DNA from: Thermobifida cellulosilytica TB100
GTDB lineage: Bacteria; Actinomycetota; Actinomycetes; Streptosporangiales; Streptosporangiaceae
Direction of reading: 5' to 3'
DNA length: 64,000 bases
Assembly: GCF_001517975.1 (NCBI RefSeq)
Contig: NZ_KQ950181.1
Span: 527,500-591,499 of the forward strand
The first letter of the stretch is position 1, and every line of letters begins with the position of its first letter. The notes below the pieces were generated by a model. It did no database searches, was not told where the DNA came from, and worked only from the letters and a program-made list of their open reading frames with translations. This document shows positions 16,590 to 26,257 of this stretch, in pieces. The position numbers and the translations under genes are program-made.

Positions 16590-17444
16590 ATGGACGACAG
16601 GGAGCGGCTGCGCATTCCCGGCCCCGTGGTGGAGGCACTGGCCTGCCCGCACTGCGGCGGCGGCCTGAGGCGGTCGGGCGGTGGGCTGGCCTGCGCACGC
16701 GGGCACTCCTTCGACGCGGCCCGGCAGGGCTACGTCAACCTGGTCGCGGGGCGGCCGCCGACCGCCGGGGACGACCGGGAGATGGTGCGCGCCCGCGGCG
16801 AGTTCTTCGACGCCGGGTACTACGCCCCGCTGACCGCGAAGCTGGCCGAGCACGCCGCCCGGTGGTGGGACGGGGGACTGGTGGTCGACGTCGGCGCGGG
16901 CACCGGCCACCACCTGGCCGGGGTGCTGGACGCGCTGCCGCGGGCCCACGGCCTGGCCGTGGACGTGTCCCGGTACGCGCTGCGGCGCGCCGCCCGCGCC
17001 CACCCGCGCGCGGGCGCGGTCGGCGGCGACGTCTGGCGGGCGCTGCCGCTGGCCGCCGGATCGGCCGGGCTGCTGCTCAACGTGTTCGCGCCGCGCAACG
17101 GGCCGGAGTTCGCGCGGGTGCTGCGCGACGGCGGCACCCTGCTGGTGGTGACCCCGGACGCCCGCCACCTGGCCGAGCTGCGCTCCGCGCTCGGGCTGAT
17201 CGCGGTGGACCCCCGCAAGGCGGAGCGGCTGGCCGCGCAGTTGCGCGGCCGCTTCACGGCGGCGGGGGAGGAGCGGGTCGCGGTCGAGCTGAGCTTGACC
17301 CGCGCCGAGGCGGCGACCCTGGTGGAGATGACGCCCAGCGCCCGCCACGTCACCGCCGAGGAGCTGCGCTCCGGCCTGGCCCGGATGCCCGAACCGGTGG
17401 CGGTGACCGCGGCCTTCCGCCTGTCGGTGTACCGGCGCAGGTGA
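16590..17444 (+). CDS. rlmA: 23S rRNA guanine-N1 methyltransferase, RlmA/TlrB family
   Basis: 284-aa methyltransferase. The N-terminal zinc-binding module reads ACPHCGGGLRRSGGGLACAR then GHSF (Cys-x2-Cys ... Cys, His), followed by the QGYVNLVAGRP segment that is diagnostic of RlmA(I/II). The SAM motif is VVDVGAGTGHHL, and LLNVFAPRN is the motif IV-like region. The family methylates N1 of G745 or G748 in helix 35 of 23S rRNA; the G748 type gives tylosin resistance in producers. Which of the two is made here cannot be told. Confidence 0.88.
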   Translation: MDDRERLRIPGPVVEALACPHCGGGLRRSGGGLACARGHSFDAARQGYVNLVAGRPPTAGDDREMVRARGEFFDAGYYAPLTAKLAEHAARWWDGGLVVDVGAGTGHHLAGVLDALPRAHGLAVDVSRYALRRAARAHPRAGAVGGDVWRALPLAAGSAGLLLNVFAPRNGPEFARVLRDGGTLLVVTPDARHLAELRSALGLIAVDPRKAERLAAQLRGRFTAAGEERVAVELSLTRAEAATLVEMTPSARHVTAEELRSGLARMPEPVAVTAAFRLSVYRRR

Positions 17445-17773
17445 CCCCGGCGGACAAAAGGTCCTTACAGGTCAAAAATGGGGAGAGCGTCAGGAATCCG
17501 GGCCGGTCGGAATTTTGGCGGAATCAAGGTTTCGGCGTTGTTTTCGGGTTTTCTGGCGAAAAGTGCATAGTGTGTCGATTCGTTGTTCGAGATACGTCCA
17601 CCTTTCCGGCGGTGGGGATGGCAGGGCCGCCCCTTCCAGGTGAAACACGGGGTGGGAAAGTTCGCATATCGCCGTTTCGGCTTTCGGTTCGCGGGACTGT
17701 CGGAAACAATGGGTCGGTGGTGACAGGAGGGCTGCGCGGAGATTGCGGCTGGGTCACAAAAAGCAGCGAAATC

Positions 17774-17807
17774 TATACTGTGATTTAGAGTAATGGTCTC
17801 ATTACTC
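17774..17807 (+). promoter_or_regulatory. Promoter and palindromic operator of the Opp-type transporter operon
   Basis: A -10 box TATACT (17774-17779) is followed nine bases later by a perfect palindrome GAGTAATGGTCTCATTACTC (17788-17807, 8-bp arms, 4-bp centre) that would cover the transcription start, a classic repressor position. The rest of the 424-base gap (17445-17868) is unusually AT-rich for this genome and shows no gene. No CelR-type TGGGAGCGCTCCCA occurs here. Confidence 0.5.
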
Positions 17808-17868
17808 CCAGATTGTTCGCTTTGCGGGATTCGTTGCCACGGGTGCGAACAACCCAGGGAGAGTGACC

Positions 17869-19623
17869 ATGCGTGACCGAAGTAGGCTGACCACTCTCGC
17901 CGCGTCGATCGGCGCGGCGACGCTCGTTCTCACCTCCTGCGCACCGCAGGAGGTCGGCGCGGACAGCAGCCTCGCCGACTGCGCGGAACACCCCAACACC
18001 TGCAACAGCGGGGAGCGGGCCGAGGGCGGCGACATCACCTGGATCGTCGACTCGCTCCCGGGCGCGTGGGCCACGCTGTCCCCCGAGGGGGGCAGCGTCT
18101 ACACCCTCCAGATGCTCCACGGCATCCTGCCGCACACCGGCCACTGGGAGCCCGACGGCGTCACCTTCACCCCCAACATGGACCTGCTCGCCGAGGAACC
18201 GCGGGTCGTCGACGAGGACCCGTTCACCTACCAGTTCACGATCCGCCCCGAGGCGGTCTGGGACGACGGCACCCCCATCACCGCCGCCGACTTCGAGGTC
18301 ACCTGGAAGCTCAGCACCACCGAGGAGGCCGGGCACTGCACGGGATGCCGGCCGCGGACCGACAACTACGACCGGATCGCCAGCGTCGAGGGCAGCGACG
18401 GCGGCTCCACCGTCACCGTCACCCTCGCCGACGGCGCGGCCGACCCCGAGTGGCGGGACCGTTTCAGCGCCTCCGACATCGCCGGCGGCATCTACCCCGC
18501 CCACGTCGCCGAGGAGCAGGGCTTCGACATCACCACCCCCGAGGGCGTCGGCGAGTACTTCGAGTGGCTGCACACCACCATGCCCACCTTCTCCGGCGGC
18601 CCCTACCGGCTGGTCGAGGGCGACCTGGAGAACCAGGTCATCAAGGAGCCCAACCCCGCCTGGTACGGCGAGGTCGCCCCCACCCTGGACACCGTGGTCA
18701 TCCGCTTCCTCACCGACGAGGGCACCTGGATCAGCGCCCTGGACAACGGCGAGGCACACGGCACCTCCCCCGTGGCCTTCGGCCAGGACACCGTGGAGCA
18801 GGCCCGCCAGCGCCCCGGCCTCAACGTGAGCATCACCGCCGGCCCCAGTTGGGAGCACGTCGACCTCAACCTGGAGAACAGGTGGCTCAAGGACGTCGCA
18901 CTGCGCCGGGCCATCTTCACCGCCATCGACGTCGAGGACATCGCCCGGCGCACCATCGCCCAGCTCTACCCCGAGGCCGGGCCCCGCACCAACCACATCT
19001 TCCCCGACACCAGCCCCTACCACACCGACGTCATCACCGAGACCGGCCAGGGCAGCGGCGACACCGAGGCCGCCCGCCGGATCCTCCTCGACGCCGGATA
19101 CACCTACCAGGGCGAGACGCTGACCCTGGACGGCGAGGAGGTCGGCCCGTTCCGGCTCCGCTCCACCAGCAACACCGTGCGCGACACCTCCACCGAGCTC
19201 ATCCAGTCCTACCTGGCCGAGATCGGCATCACCGCCACCATCGAACCCACCGACGACCTGGGCGCCACCCTCGGCGGACAGGACTACGACATCATGCAGT
19301 ACGGCTGGAGCAGCTCCCCGGCCTTCGCCACCGCGCCCAGCCAGTACTGGAGCAGCAGCAGCGACAGCAACTTCGGCCGCTACCGCAACGACGAGGTCGA
19401 CAGGCTCGCCGAGCTCACCCGCAACGCCTCCTCGCTGGACGAGGCGGCCGAGTACGCCAACGAGGCGGCCCGCATCGTCGCCCGGGACGCCTACGTCCTC
19501 CCCCTGTTCAGCATGCCGATCTACGTCCTGGTCACCGACGGCTACGTCAACGTCCGCGACAACCCCTCCTCCAGCCTGCGCGCCCTCTACCAGCACCACG
19601 AGTGGGGCCTGGCCGCCCAGTGA
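17869..19623 (+). CDS. ABC transporter substrate-binding lipoprotein, peptide/oligosaccharide (SBP_bac_5) family
   Basis: 584-aa extracellular solute-binding protein with signal peptide and lipobox LTSC (Cys at residue 25). The family signature region lies in LLAEEPRVVDEDPFTYQFTI and the following VWDDGTPITAADFEVTWK. The ATG follows AGGGAGAG with five bases between. It heads a four-gene operon with two permeases and a double ATPase. Binding proteins of this family usually take oligopeptides, nickel or, in several thermophiles, cello-oligosaccharides; the location between trehalose and beta-glucosidase/cellulase genes makes an oligosaccharide ligand possible, but the sequence alone does not decide. 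Confidence 0.88.
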   Translation: MRDRSRLTTLAASIGAATLVLTSCAPQEVGADSSLADCAEHPNTCNSGERAEGGDITWIVDSLPGAWATLSPEGGSVYTLQMLHGILPHTGHWEPDGVTFTPNMDLLAEEPRVVDEDPFTYQFTIRPEAVWDDGTPITAADFEVTWKLSTTEEAGHCTGCRPRTDNYDRIASVEGSDGGSTVTVTLADGAADPEWRDRFSASDIAGGIYPAHVAEEQGFDITTPEGVGEYFEWLHTTMPTFSGGPYRLVEGDLENQVIKEPNPAWYGEVAPTLDTVVIRFLTDEGTWISALDNGEAHGTSPVAFGQDTVEQARQRPGLNVSITAGPSWEHVDLNLENRWLKDVALRRAIFTAIDVEDIARRTIAQLYPEAGPRTNHIFPDTSPYHTDVITETGQGSGDTEAARRILLDAGYTYQGETLTLDGEEVGPFRLRSTSNTVRDTSTELIQSYLAEIGITATIEPTDDLGATLGGQDYDIMQYGWSSSPAFATAPSQYWSSSSDSNFGRYRNDEVDRLAELTRNASSLDEAAEYANEAARIVARDAYVLPLFSMPIYVLVTDGYVNVRDNPSSSLRALYQHHEWGLAAQ

Positions 19624-19678
19624 CCGCACCGGGTCCGGGCACGTCCGCCCGGACCCGCTCCGCCCGCCGAGGACCGCC

Positions 19679-20689
19679 ATGCTCGCCTACACCGTCCGCC
19701 GCCTGCTGGGCACCGTCCCCCTCCTGCTCGCGGCCTCACTCCTCACCTTCCTGCTCGTCGACCTGTCCGGAGACCCGCTCGCCGACCTGAGAGTGCAGCA
19801 GCCCCCCGTGCCCGCCGAGGTGATCGAAGCCGAGGAGGAACGCCTCTACCTGGACCGCTCCCTGCCGGAGCGGTACGTGCTGTGGCTGACCGGCATCGGC
19901 GGCGACGGCGACATCGGCCTGCTGCGCGGCGAGTTCGGACCGTCGGTACGGGGACCCGACTACGACATCGGACAGGCCCTGGCCGAACGGCTCGGCAGCA
20001 CGCTGCGCCTGGTCGCCGCCGCCCTGCTGCTGGCCCTGGGCCTGGCGGTCCTCACCGGGGTCGTCAGCGCCGTCCGCCAGTACTCCGCGGTCGACTACAC
20101 CCTCACCTTCGTCGGCTTCCTCGCCCTGGCCATGCCCACCTTCTGGCTGGGCGCGCTCGTCAAGGAGGCCGGGGTGTGGGCCAACCAGCAGACCGGCTAC
20201 ACGATCTTCTACACCGTCGGCGCGACCTCGGCCGACACCCGCGGCTTCACCGCCGGACAGCTCCTCGCCGACCACCTCGGACACCTCGTCCTGCCCACGC
20301 TCACCCTCATGCTCACCGGATACGCGGCCTGGAGCCGCTACCAGCGCACCTCCATGCTCGAGGTGCTCAACAGCGACTACGTCCGCCTGGCCCGCGCCAA
20401 GGGCCTGCCCAACCGGGTGGTGCTGCGCAGGCACGCCCTGCGCACCGCCCTCATCCCGCTGACCACCGTCGCCGCGGTCACCGTCGCCGGAACCGTCGAC
20501 GGCGTCATCCTCATCGAGACCGTCTTCCAGTGGCGCGGACTGGGCGACTTCTTCGTGGAGGCGGTCAAACGCAGCGACGCCTACGCCCTGATGGGCTGGC
20601 TGATGCTGAGCGGAACCGCCGTCGTCCTCGCCAACCTCGCCGCCGACCTGCTGTACGGCGTGCTCGACCCGAGGATCCGCCATGAGTGA
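19679..20689 (+). CDS. ABC transporter permease, DppB/OppB type
   Basis: 336-aa inner-membrane permease with six hydrophobic helices. The N-terminal MLAYTVRRLLGTVPLLLAAS is typical of DppB/OppB. The EAA loop that contacts the ATPase is near RTSMLEVLNSDYVRLARAKG. The ATG follows GAGGA. The reading frame overlaps the next permease gene by eight bases (ATGAGTGA), showing coupled translation. Confidence 0.9.
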   Translation: MLAYTVRRLLGTVPLLLAASLLTFLLVDLSGDPLADLRVQQPPVPAEVIEAEEERLYLDRSLPERYVLWLTGIGGDGDIGLLRGEFGPSVRGPDYDIGQALAERLGSTLRLVAAALLLALGLAVLTGVVSAVRQYSAVDYTLTFVGFLALAMPTFWLGALVKEAGVWANQQTGYTIFYTVGATSADTRGFTAGQLLADHLGHLVLPTLTLMLTGYAAWSRYQRTSMLEVLNSDYVRLARAKGLPNRVVLRRHALRTALIPLTTVAAVTVAGTVDGVILIETVFQWRGLGDFFVEAVKRSDAYALMGWLMLSGTAVVLANLAADLLYGVLDPRIRHE

Positions 20690-21614
20690 ACTGCGCACGC
20701 GCCCCGGCGCCCCCACCCCGCCCGCCGACCCGCCGGCCGCCGCCCGCGGCACGGCGCACCACGGCCGGCTCCGCCTGGTCCTGACCCGGTTCGCCCGGCA
20801 CCGCATGGCCATGACCAGCCTCGCCGTGTTCGTCCTGACCGTGCTCTTCGCGTTCCTCGGCCCCCTCCTGTGGCCCTGGGACCACACCGTGCACCGGGAG
20901 ATCCTGCCCAACCAGCCGCCCAGTTGGGAGCACCCCTTCGGCACCACCAACGCCGGACACGACGTGCTCGGCCAGCTCATGCGCGGCACCCAGCAGACCC
21001 TCAGGGTCGCGCTCACCGTGTCGGTGCTGGCCACCGCGTTCGGCGCGGTGTGGGGCGCGGTCGCCGGGTACTACCAGGGCTGGGTCGACGCGGTCATGAT
21101 GCGCGCCGTCGACGTGCTCATGGTGGTCCCGCTGCTCGTCGCGGTCGCCGCCATCGGCGGCAACGTGCGCGGCGGCACCACCTGGTGGGCGGTGGCGCTC
21201 ATCATCGCGCTGTTCTCGTGGACCACGATCGCCCGGGTGGTGCGCGGCGTGGTGCTGTCCCTGCGTGAACAGGAGTTCGTGGAGGCGGCCCGCGCCGCCG
21301 GGGCCTCCGACGCCCGCATCATCCTGCGGCACCTGCTGCCCCACGCCGCCGGCCCCGTCATCGTCGCCGCGACCCTGCTCGTCGCCCTGGCGATCCTGCT
21401 GGAGGCGAGCATGTCCTTCCTCGGCTTCGGCATCCAGGCGCCCGACATCTCGCTCGGCCTGATGATCGACAACGCGCGCACGGCCGCCTTCACCCGGCCG
21501 TGGCTGTTCTACCCGCCGGGACTGTTCATCGTGCTGATCTGCCTGACGATCAACTTCATCGGTGACGGCCTGCGCGACGCACTCGACCCCCGACAGACGA
21601 TGGTGCGCAGATGA
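20682..21614 (+). CDS. ABC transporter permease, DppC/OppC type
   Basis: 310-aa partner permease with an N-terminal hydrophilic lead of about 35 residues, then six helices. The EAA loop is [20 protein letters not shown], and the conserved [14 protein letters not shown] closes the protein, as in DppC/OppC. Its ATG overlaps the end of the upstream permease, and its stop overlaps the ATPase ATG in ATGA, so the three genes are translationally coupled. Confidence 0.9.
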   Translation: MSELRTRPGAPTPPADPPAAARGTAHHGRLRLVLTRFARHRMAMTSLAVFVLTVLFAFLGPLLWPWDHTVHREILPNQPPSWEHPFGTTNAGHDVLGQLMRGTQQTLRVALTVSVLATAFGAVWGAVAGYYQGWVDAVMMRAVDVLMVVPLLVAVAAIGGNVRGGTTWWAVALIIALFSWTTIARVVRGVVLSLREQEFVEAARAAGASDARIILRHLLPHAAGPVIVAATLLVALAILLEASMSFLGFGIQAPDISLGLMIDNARTAAFTRPWLFYPPGLFIVLICLTINFIGDGLRDALDPRQTMVRR

Positions 21615-23761
21615 CCTCGACCAACCACGCCGAGAACACCGTTTCCGCCGCGGCGGGCGACGGCACCGTCCTCGACGTCGCCGACCTGCACGTCCGCTTC
21701 CCCACCGACGGAGGACACCTCCACGCCGTGCGCGGCGTCTCCTACCGGCTGCGCCGGGGCGAGGCGCTGGGCATCGTGGGCGAGTCCGGCTCCGGCAAGT
21801 CGGTGGCCGCACTGGCGGTCATGGGACTGCTGCCGCGCACCGCGCAGGTCTCCGGCTCGGCCCGGCTGCTGGGCCAGGAGCTGCTCGGCCTGGGCGACGC
21901 CGCGATCAGCCGGGTGCGCGGCGCGCGCATCGCCATGGTCTTCCAGGACCCGCTGACCTCCCTCAACCCCGTCCACACGGTCGGCAGGCAGATCGTCGAG
22001 GCGATCCAGGCCCACCGCGACCTGCCCCGCGCCGCCGCCCGGGCGCGCGCCGTGGAACTGCTGCGAACCGTCGGCATCCCGCAGCCGGAGCAGCGGGTCG
22101 ACGCCTACCCGCACGAACTGTCCGGCGGCATGCGCCAGCGGGTGGTGATCGCCATCGCCATGGCCAACGACCCCGACGTGATCATCGCCGACGAGCCCAC
22201 CACCGCCCTGGACGTGACCGTCCAGGCCCAGGTGCTGGAGGCGCTGCGGGCCGCGCGCCGCGCCACCGGGGCCGCACTGGTGCTCATCACCCACGACCTG
22301 GGAGTGGTGGCGGGCCACGTCGACCGGGTCGCGGTCATGTACGCGGGCCGGATCGTGGAGGCCGGCAGCGTCGACGAGGTCTTCTCCACCCCGCGCATGC
22401 CCTACACCCTCGGCCTGCTGGGCAGTCGGCCGCGCATGGACGCCGCCCGCCGCTCCCGGCTCGTCCCGGTCCCCGGCGCCCCGCCGTCGCTCACCCAGCA
22501 GATGCGGGGATGCGCGTTCGCCCCCCGCTGCCCGCTGGCGCAGCCGGTGTGCCGCGACACCGACCCGCCGCCGACCGGGCAGGGGGACGGCCACACCGCC
22601 GCCTGCCACTTCGCCGACCGGCTGGCCGGAGTCCGGCCCGAGGAGCTGTTCCCGCCCGCCCCCGCCACCGCCGCCGTGCCGCTCCGGGCGGCGCCCGCCG
22701 CGGCCGACGGCGCCCCCCTGCTCGTGGCCGAGGACCTGGTCAAGCACTTCCCGGTGCGCTCCAGAGGGCTGCTGCGCCGCCGCAGCGGGGAGGTGCACGC
22801 GGTCTGCGGCGTCTCCCTGGAGCTGCGCGCCCGCCGGACGCTGGCCCTGGTGGGGGAGTCCGGCTGCGGCAAGTCCACCACCGCCCGCCTGCTGCTCAAC
22901 CTGATCCCGGCGAACCGCGGCAGCGTCCGCTACCGGGGACAGGAGCTGACCGGGCTGTCGCGCGCCCGGATGCGGCCGCTGCGCAGCCGGGTGCAGATCG
23001 TCTTCCAGGACCCCTTCGCCTCCCTCGACCCGCGGATGACGGTGTTCGAGGCGGTCGCCGAGCCGCTGCGCATCCACGGCCGCTTCGCCGACGGCGGCCC
23101 GCGCCGGGTGCACGAGCTGCTGCGCCTGGTCGGCCTGGACCCCGAGCACGCCGACCGCTACCCCCACGAGTTCTCCGGCGGCCAGCGCCAGCGCGTCGGC
23201 ATCGCCCGCGCCCTGGCCCTGGAACCGGAGGTGCTGGTGCTGGACGAACCGGTCTCGGCGCTGGACGTGTCCGTCCAGGCCGGCGTGGTCAACCTGCTGG
23301 AGGAGCTTCAGGAGCGGCTGGGCCTGTCCTACCTGTTCGTCTCCCACGACCTGGCGGTGGTCAGGCACGTCGCCGACCGGGTCGCGGTCATGTACCTGGG
23401 GCGGATCGTGGAGACGGCTCCGGTGGAGCGCCTGTTCACCGCGGCGGCCCACCCCTACACCCAGGCGCTCGTCTCCGCGGTCCCGCTGCCCGACCCGCGC
23501 CGGGAGCGCAGCCGGGAGCGGATCGTGCTCGCCGGCGACGTGCCCAGCCCGCTGGACCCCCCGTCGGGCTGCCGGTTCCGCACCCGCTGCCCCACCTTCG
23601 CCGCCCTGAGCGGCGAGCAGCGCAGCCGCTGTGTGCGACAGGCGCCGCCGCTGGTCGAACAGGGGGAGGGCCACGCCGCCGCCTGCCACTACGCCCGGGC
23701 GCGCAACCTGCTGCGCGGCACCTCGACGGACCTCGGTCAAGAACCGACACAGTGGCGATGA
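21611..23761 (+). CDS. Double ABC ATPase (OppD-OppF fusion) of the transporter
   Basis: 716-aa protein with two complete nucleotide-binding domains in tandem. Domain 1 (about 10-270): Walker A GESGSGKS, signature [14 protein letters not shown], Walker [14 protein letters not shown]. Domain 2 (about 375-700): Walker A GESGCGKS, signature [14 protein letters not shown], Walker [13 protein letters not shown]. Each ends in the OppD/OppF C-terminal Cys-rich tail ([14 protein letters not shown] and [10 protein letters not shown]), which binds an iron-sulfur cluster or metal in some members. The fusion replaces separate oppD and oppF. It is the last gene of the operon. Confidence 0.92.
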   Translation: MTSTNHAENTVSAAAGDGTVLDVADLHVRFPTDGGHLHAVRGVSYRLRRGEALGIVGESGSGKSVAALAVMGLLPRTAQVSGSARLLGQELLGLGDAAISRVRGARIAMVFQDPLTSLNPVHTVGRQIVEAIQAHRDLPRAAARARAVELLRTVGIPQPEQRVDAYPHELSGGMRQRVVIAIAMANDPDVIIADEPTTALDVTVQAQVLEALRAARRATGAALVLITHDLGVVAGHVDRVAVMYAGRIVEAGSVDEVFSTPRMPYTLGLLGSRPRMDAARRSRLVPVPGAPPSLTQQMRGCAFAPRCPLAQPVCRDTDPPPTGQGDGHTAACHFADRLAGVRPEELFPPAPATAAVPLRAAPAAADGAPLLVAEDLVKHFPVRSRGLLRRRSGEVHAVCGVSLELRARRTLALVGESGCGKSTTARLLLNLIPANRGSVRYRGQELTGLSRARMRPLRSRVQIVFQDPFASLDPRMTVFEAVAEPLRIHGRFADGGPRRVHELLRLVGLDPEHADRYPHEFSGGQRQRVGIARALALEPEVLVLDEPVSALDVSVQAGVVNLLEELQERLGLSYLFVSHDLAVVRHVADRVAVMYLGRIVETAPVERLFTAAAHPYTQALVSAVPLPDPRRERSRERIVLAGDVPSPLDPPSGCRFRTRCPTFAALSGEQRSRCVRQAPPLVEQGEGHAAACHYARARNLLRGTSTDLGQEPTQWR

Positions 23762-23848
23762 CCTGCGAAAATGGCCGAAAGCGGCCAGTTGTTGGCCGCA
23801 GTGGTCCTCGCCTGTTCGGGCACTCTCCCCCTCGGAAGGGGGAGGAAC

Positions 23849-24388
23849 ATGACCGTATTCCGTCGCACCGCCCGGAGCTGGACGCTCCTGGGGGCGGTGC
23901 TCGCCGCGACCGCACTGGTCTGCGTCCCGGCGCAGGCGGGCGGCCCGGGAGGGGGCGACCTGCGCCACTGCGGCAAGGGGGACCTCAAGGCCGTCGAGGA
24001 GCGCCGGGTCACGGCGCTGGACGTCACCGTCGTCGAGTTCAGCCTGCTGCACGTCGAGAACGGGCAGACCTGCCTCATGCCGGGCCGGGTGGAGGTGCAC
24101 TGGGTCGACGCCGACCTCCGGGAGGTCGGCGGCTGGGCCGTGCAGGCGGAGGAGCCGCCCGAGCCGTTCCCGCTCGCGCCCGGCCAGAGCGCGTCGTGGA
24201 CCCTGTACCAGGCGGACCCCGACAGGTTCGACCCCGCCGTGTGCCGGCCCGCCGACGTCGTCGGCATCGAGATCTTCCTGTGGGGCGAACCCGAGGGGAC
24301 GTACGTGGGGATGGGGCCCGGCCAGCGCGTCTGCGCCGACCCGGAGGTCGTCGACACCGCCGCGGGCGCGGTGCGCCAGCAGGTCTGA
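23849..24388 (+). CDS. Secreted protein, probable DUF4232 type
   Basis: 179-aa exported protein with an Arg-containing N-terminus (MTVFRRTARSW) and signal peptide cut near AQAGG (about residue 31). The mature part begins with a conserved Cys and continues with beta-rich sequence including LLHVENGQTCLMPGRVEVHW, a pattern like DUF4232 domains of actinobacterial surface proteins. The ATG follows GGGGGAGGA. It is separated from the transporter operon by 87 bases and may have its own promoter. Function unknown. Confidence 0.6.
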   Translation: MTVFRRTARSWTLLGAVLAATALVCVPAQAGGPGGGDLRHCGKGDLKAVEERRVTALDVTVVEFSLLHVENGQTCLMPGRVEVHWVDADLREVGGWAVQAEEPPEPFPLAPGQSASWTLYQADPDRFDPAVCRPADVVGIEIFLWGEPEGTYVGMGPGQRVCADPEVVDTAAGAVRQQV

Positions 24389-24413
24389 CCCCGCCCGGCC
24401 GCCGCGGCGCTGA

Positions 24414-24448
24414 CCGCCCCACGCGCAGGCGCTCCTGGCGTGGGGCGG
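24414..24448. terminator. Bidirectional terminator between convergent genes
   Basis: An 11-bp perfect stem (CCGCCCCACGC at 24414-24424 with 24438-24448) and 13-base loop lie between the secreted-protein gene and bglB. Confidence 0.65.
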
Positions 24449-24515
24449 AGTCGGGGCGGAGGAGGCGGCGGTGCGGCCGGGGCCGCCTCCTCGCGCGTCG
24501 GTGCGCCTGCGGTGA

Positions 24516-25907
24516 TCAGCCGCCGTGGCGGGCCCGGTGGTGCTCGATGAGCCGCTGGTACCAGAAGTAGCTGTCCTTGGGCAGCCGCTCCAGGGTGTCG
24601 TAGTCGACGCGGACGATGCCGAACCGGCGCTCGTAGCCGAACGCCCACTCGAAGTTGTCCAGCAGCGACCAGACGAAGTAGCCGCGCACGTCCACCCCGG
24701 CCCGGATCGCCGCGGCCAGGGCGTGCAGGTGGTCGTTGAGGTAGGCGACGCGGTCGGCGTCGTGGACCCGGCCGTCGGGGGAGACGGTGTCGTGCTCGGC
24801 CGAGCCGTTCTCGGTGATGAGGATGGGTGGCAGGTCCGGGTAGCGCTCGGTGAGGTCGAGCAGCAGGTCGGTGAAGGAGCCGGGCACCACGGGCCAGTCC
24901 ATGGCGGTGTGCCGCACGCCTTCGAAGCGCTGCTCGGGGGCGCGGATGTCCACGGCGGTGCGGCGCGCCGGGTCGGCCTCCTCCCACGGGCCGTCGGCGA
25001 CCTTGATGGGCCGGTAGTAGTTGATGCCGAGGAAGTCCAAGGGCTGGCCGATGATCTCCAGGTCGCCGTCGCGCCGGTAGGAGCCGTCGGCGAGCTCCCC
25101 CCACGTCTCGGCCTCGTTGGCGGGGTAGGCGCCGGTGAACAGCGGGTCGAGCCAGACCCGGTTGTGCAGGGTCTCGGCGCGGTCGGCGGCGGCCCGGTCG
25201 GCCTCGCTGTCGGAGGCGGGCAGTACCCGGTCGAGGTTGAGGGTGATGCCGACCTCGTGCGCGCCGGCGGCGCGCAGCTCGCGCACCGCCAGGCCGTGCG
25301 CGACCAGCAGGTGGTGGGCGGCGGCCAGGGCCGGGGTGCCCTCGCGGGCGCCGGGGGCGTGGCGGCCCACGGCGTAGCCGACGAAGGCGGTGCAGAACGG
25401 CTCGTTGAGGGTGATCCAGTGGCGGATCCGGTCGCCGAGGCGGTCGGCGACGATCCGGGTGTAGGCGGCGAAGTGCTCGGCGGTGGCGCGCACCCGCCAG
25501 CCCCCCGCGTCCTCCAGGGCCTGGGGCAGGTCCCAGTGGTAGAGGGTGGCCGTGGGGGTGATGCCCGCCTCCAGCAGGGCGTCGACCAGCCGGTCGTAGA
25601 AGTCCAGGCCGCGCTGGTTGACCTCGCCCGCCCCCGTGGGCAGCACGCGCGGCCAGGCGACGGAGAAGCGGTAGGCGTCCACGCCCAGGCGGCGCAGCAG
25701 CTCCACGTCCTCGGCGTAGCGGTGGTAGTGGTCGCAGGCCACGTCCCCGGTGTCGCCGTTGAGCACCAGCCCTGGAGTGTGGCTGTAGGTGTCCCAGATG
25801 GAGGGACCGCGGCCGTCGGCGTGCACCGCTCCCTCGATCTGGTAGCTGGCGGTGGCCGCGCCGAAGCGGAATCCCGCGGGGAACTCGGGCAGGTGGTCGT
25901 TGCTCAC
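24516..25907 (-). CDS. bglB: GH1 beta-glucosidase
   Basis: 463-aa cytoplasmic glycoside hydrolase family 1 enzyme that releases glucose from cellobiose and short cello-oligosaccharides. The acid/base Glu is in WITLNEPFCTAF and the nucleophile Glu in PILITENGSAEH; FRFGAATASYQIEGA is the GH1 N-terminal signature. No signal peptide is present, so it should act on imported sugar. GTG at 25907 follows AGGAG with five bases between. Its place near cel9B and a four-gene oligomer transporter matches the known Thermobifida BglB neighbourhood. No perfect CelR box is found in front of it. Confidence 0.93.
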   Translation of the reverse strand: MSNDHLPEFPAGFRFGAATASYQIEGAVHADGRGPSIWDTYSHTPGLVLNGDTGDVACDHYHRYAEDVELLRRLGVDAYRFSVAWPRVLPTGAGEVNQRGLDFYDRLVDALLEAGITPTATLYHWDLPQALEDAGGWRVRATAEHFAAYTRIVADRLGDRIRHWITLNEPFCTAFVGYAVGRHAPGAREGTPALAAAHHLLVAHGLAVRELRAAGAHEVGITLNLDRVLPASDSEADRAAADRAETLHNRVWLDPLFTGAYPANEAETWGELADGSYRRDGDLEIIGQPLDFLGINYYRPIKVADGPWEEADPARRTAVDIRAPEQRFEGVRHTAMDWPVVPGSFTDLLLDLTERYPDLPPILITENGSAEHDTVSPDGRVHDADRVAYLNDHLHALAAAIRAGVDVRGYFVWSLLDNFEWAFGYERRFGIVRVDYDTLERLPKDSYFWYQRLIEHHRARHGG

Positions 25908-26029
25908 TGGTACTCCTGACGGCTGTCGTGTCACCGTTGGGTGAACCGGATCAGCGGTTCAGGGTAGTGGTCGGCGGACAGCTGGTCGAGGCGACCGATC
26001 GGGAAGCGGGAGGTAGTCCCCAAATTCAT

Positions 26030-26049
26030 ACTAAACAGGTAGGATTAGT
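26030..26049 (+). promoter_or_regulatory. Promoter with overlapping inverted repeat before the YeiH pair
   Basis: TAGGAT (26040-26045), a good actinobacterial -10 box, lies inside an ACTAA-N10-TTAGT inverted repeat (26030-26049). A repressor bound there would block the promoter. The surrounding bases are unusually AT-rich. About 70 bases of leader would precede the ATG at 26123. Confidence 0.45.
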
Positions 26050-26122
26050 TGTCAGCGGCGTCGGGTGCCGCGGTCGCCCGCTGCCGTGCCTCTTTCCCCT
26101 ATCCCCCGTCTGTGAGGACAGT

Positions 26123-26257
26123 ATGAACGACAGAGCACCCGAGCGGGCCGGTGCGGCCCGCTTCCGGATCAGCGAGGACTGGGCAGCGACCATCGTCGGC
26201 CTGGTCCTGCTTGCCGCCTCCCTCGTCGGTCTCATCCCCGCGGGACTGGTGCCCTGA
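26123..26257 (+). CDS. 44-aa single-helix membrane protein coupled to the YeiH transporter
   Basis: A short gene with a GAGGA site four bases before its ATG. The first 20 residues are hydrophilic, ending RISEDWAATI, and the rest is one hydrophobic helix, IVGLVLLAASLVGLIPAGLV. Its TGA overlaps the ATG of the transporter gene in TGATG, so translation is coupled. The EDW-A-IVGL motif resembles the first segment found at the start of some one-piece YeiH-type transporters, so this may be the N-terminal helix carried as a separate subunit. That link is from pattern memory and needs alignment. Confidence 0.75.
   Translation: MNDRAPERAGAARFRISEDWAATIVGLVLLAASLVGLIPAGLVP

Noticed and set aside
17445-17868. 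A CelR site in front of the Opp-type transporter operon
   Set aside because: No TGGGAGCGCTCCCA or one-mismatch copy was found; only the unrelated GAGTAATG palindrome is present.
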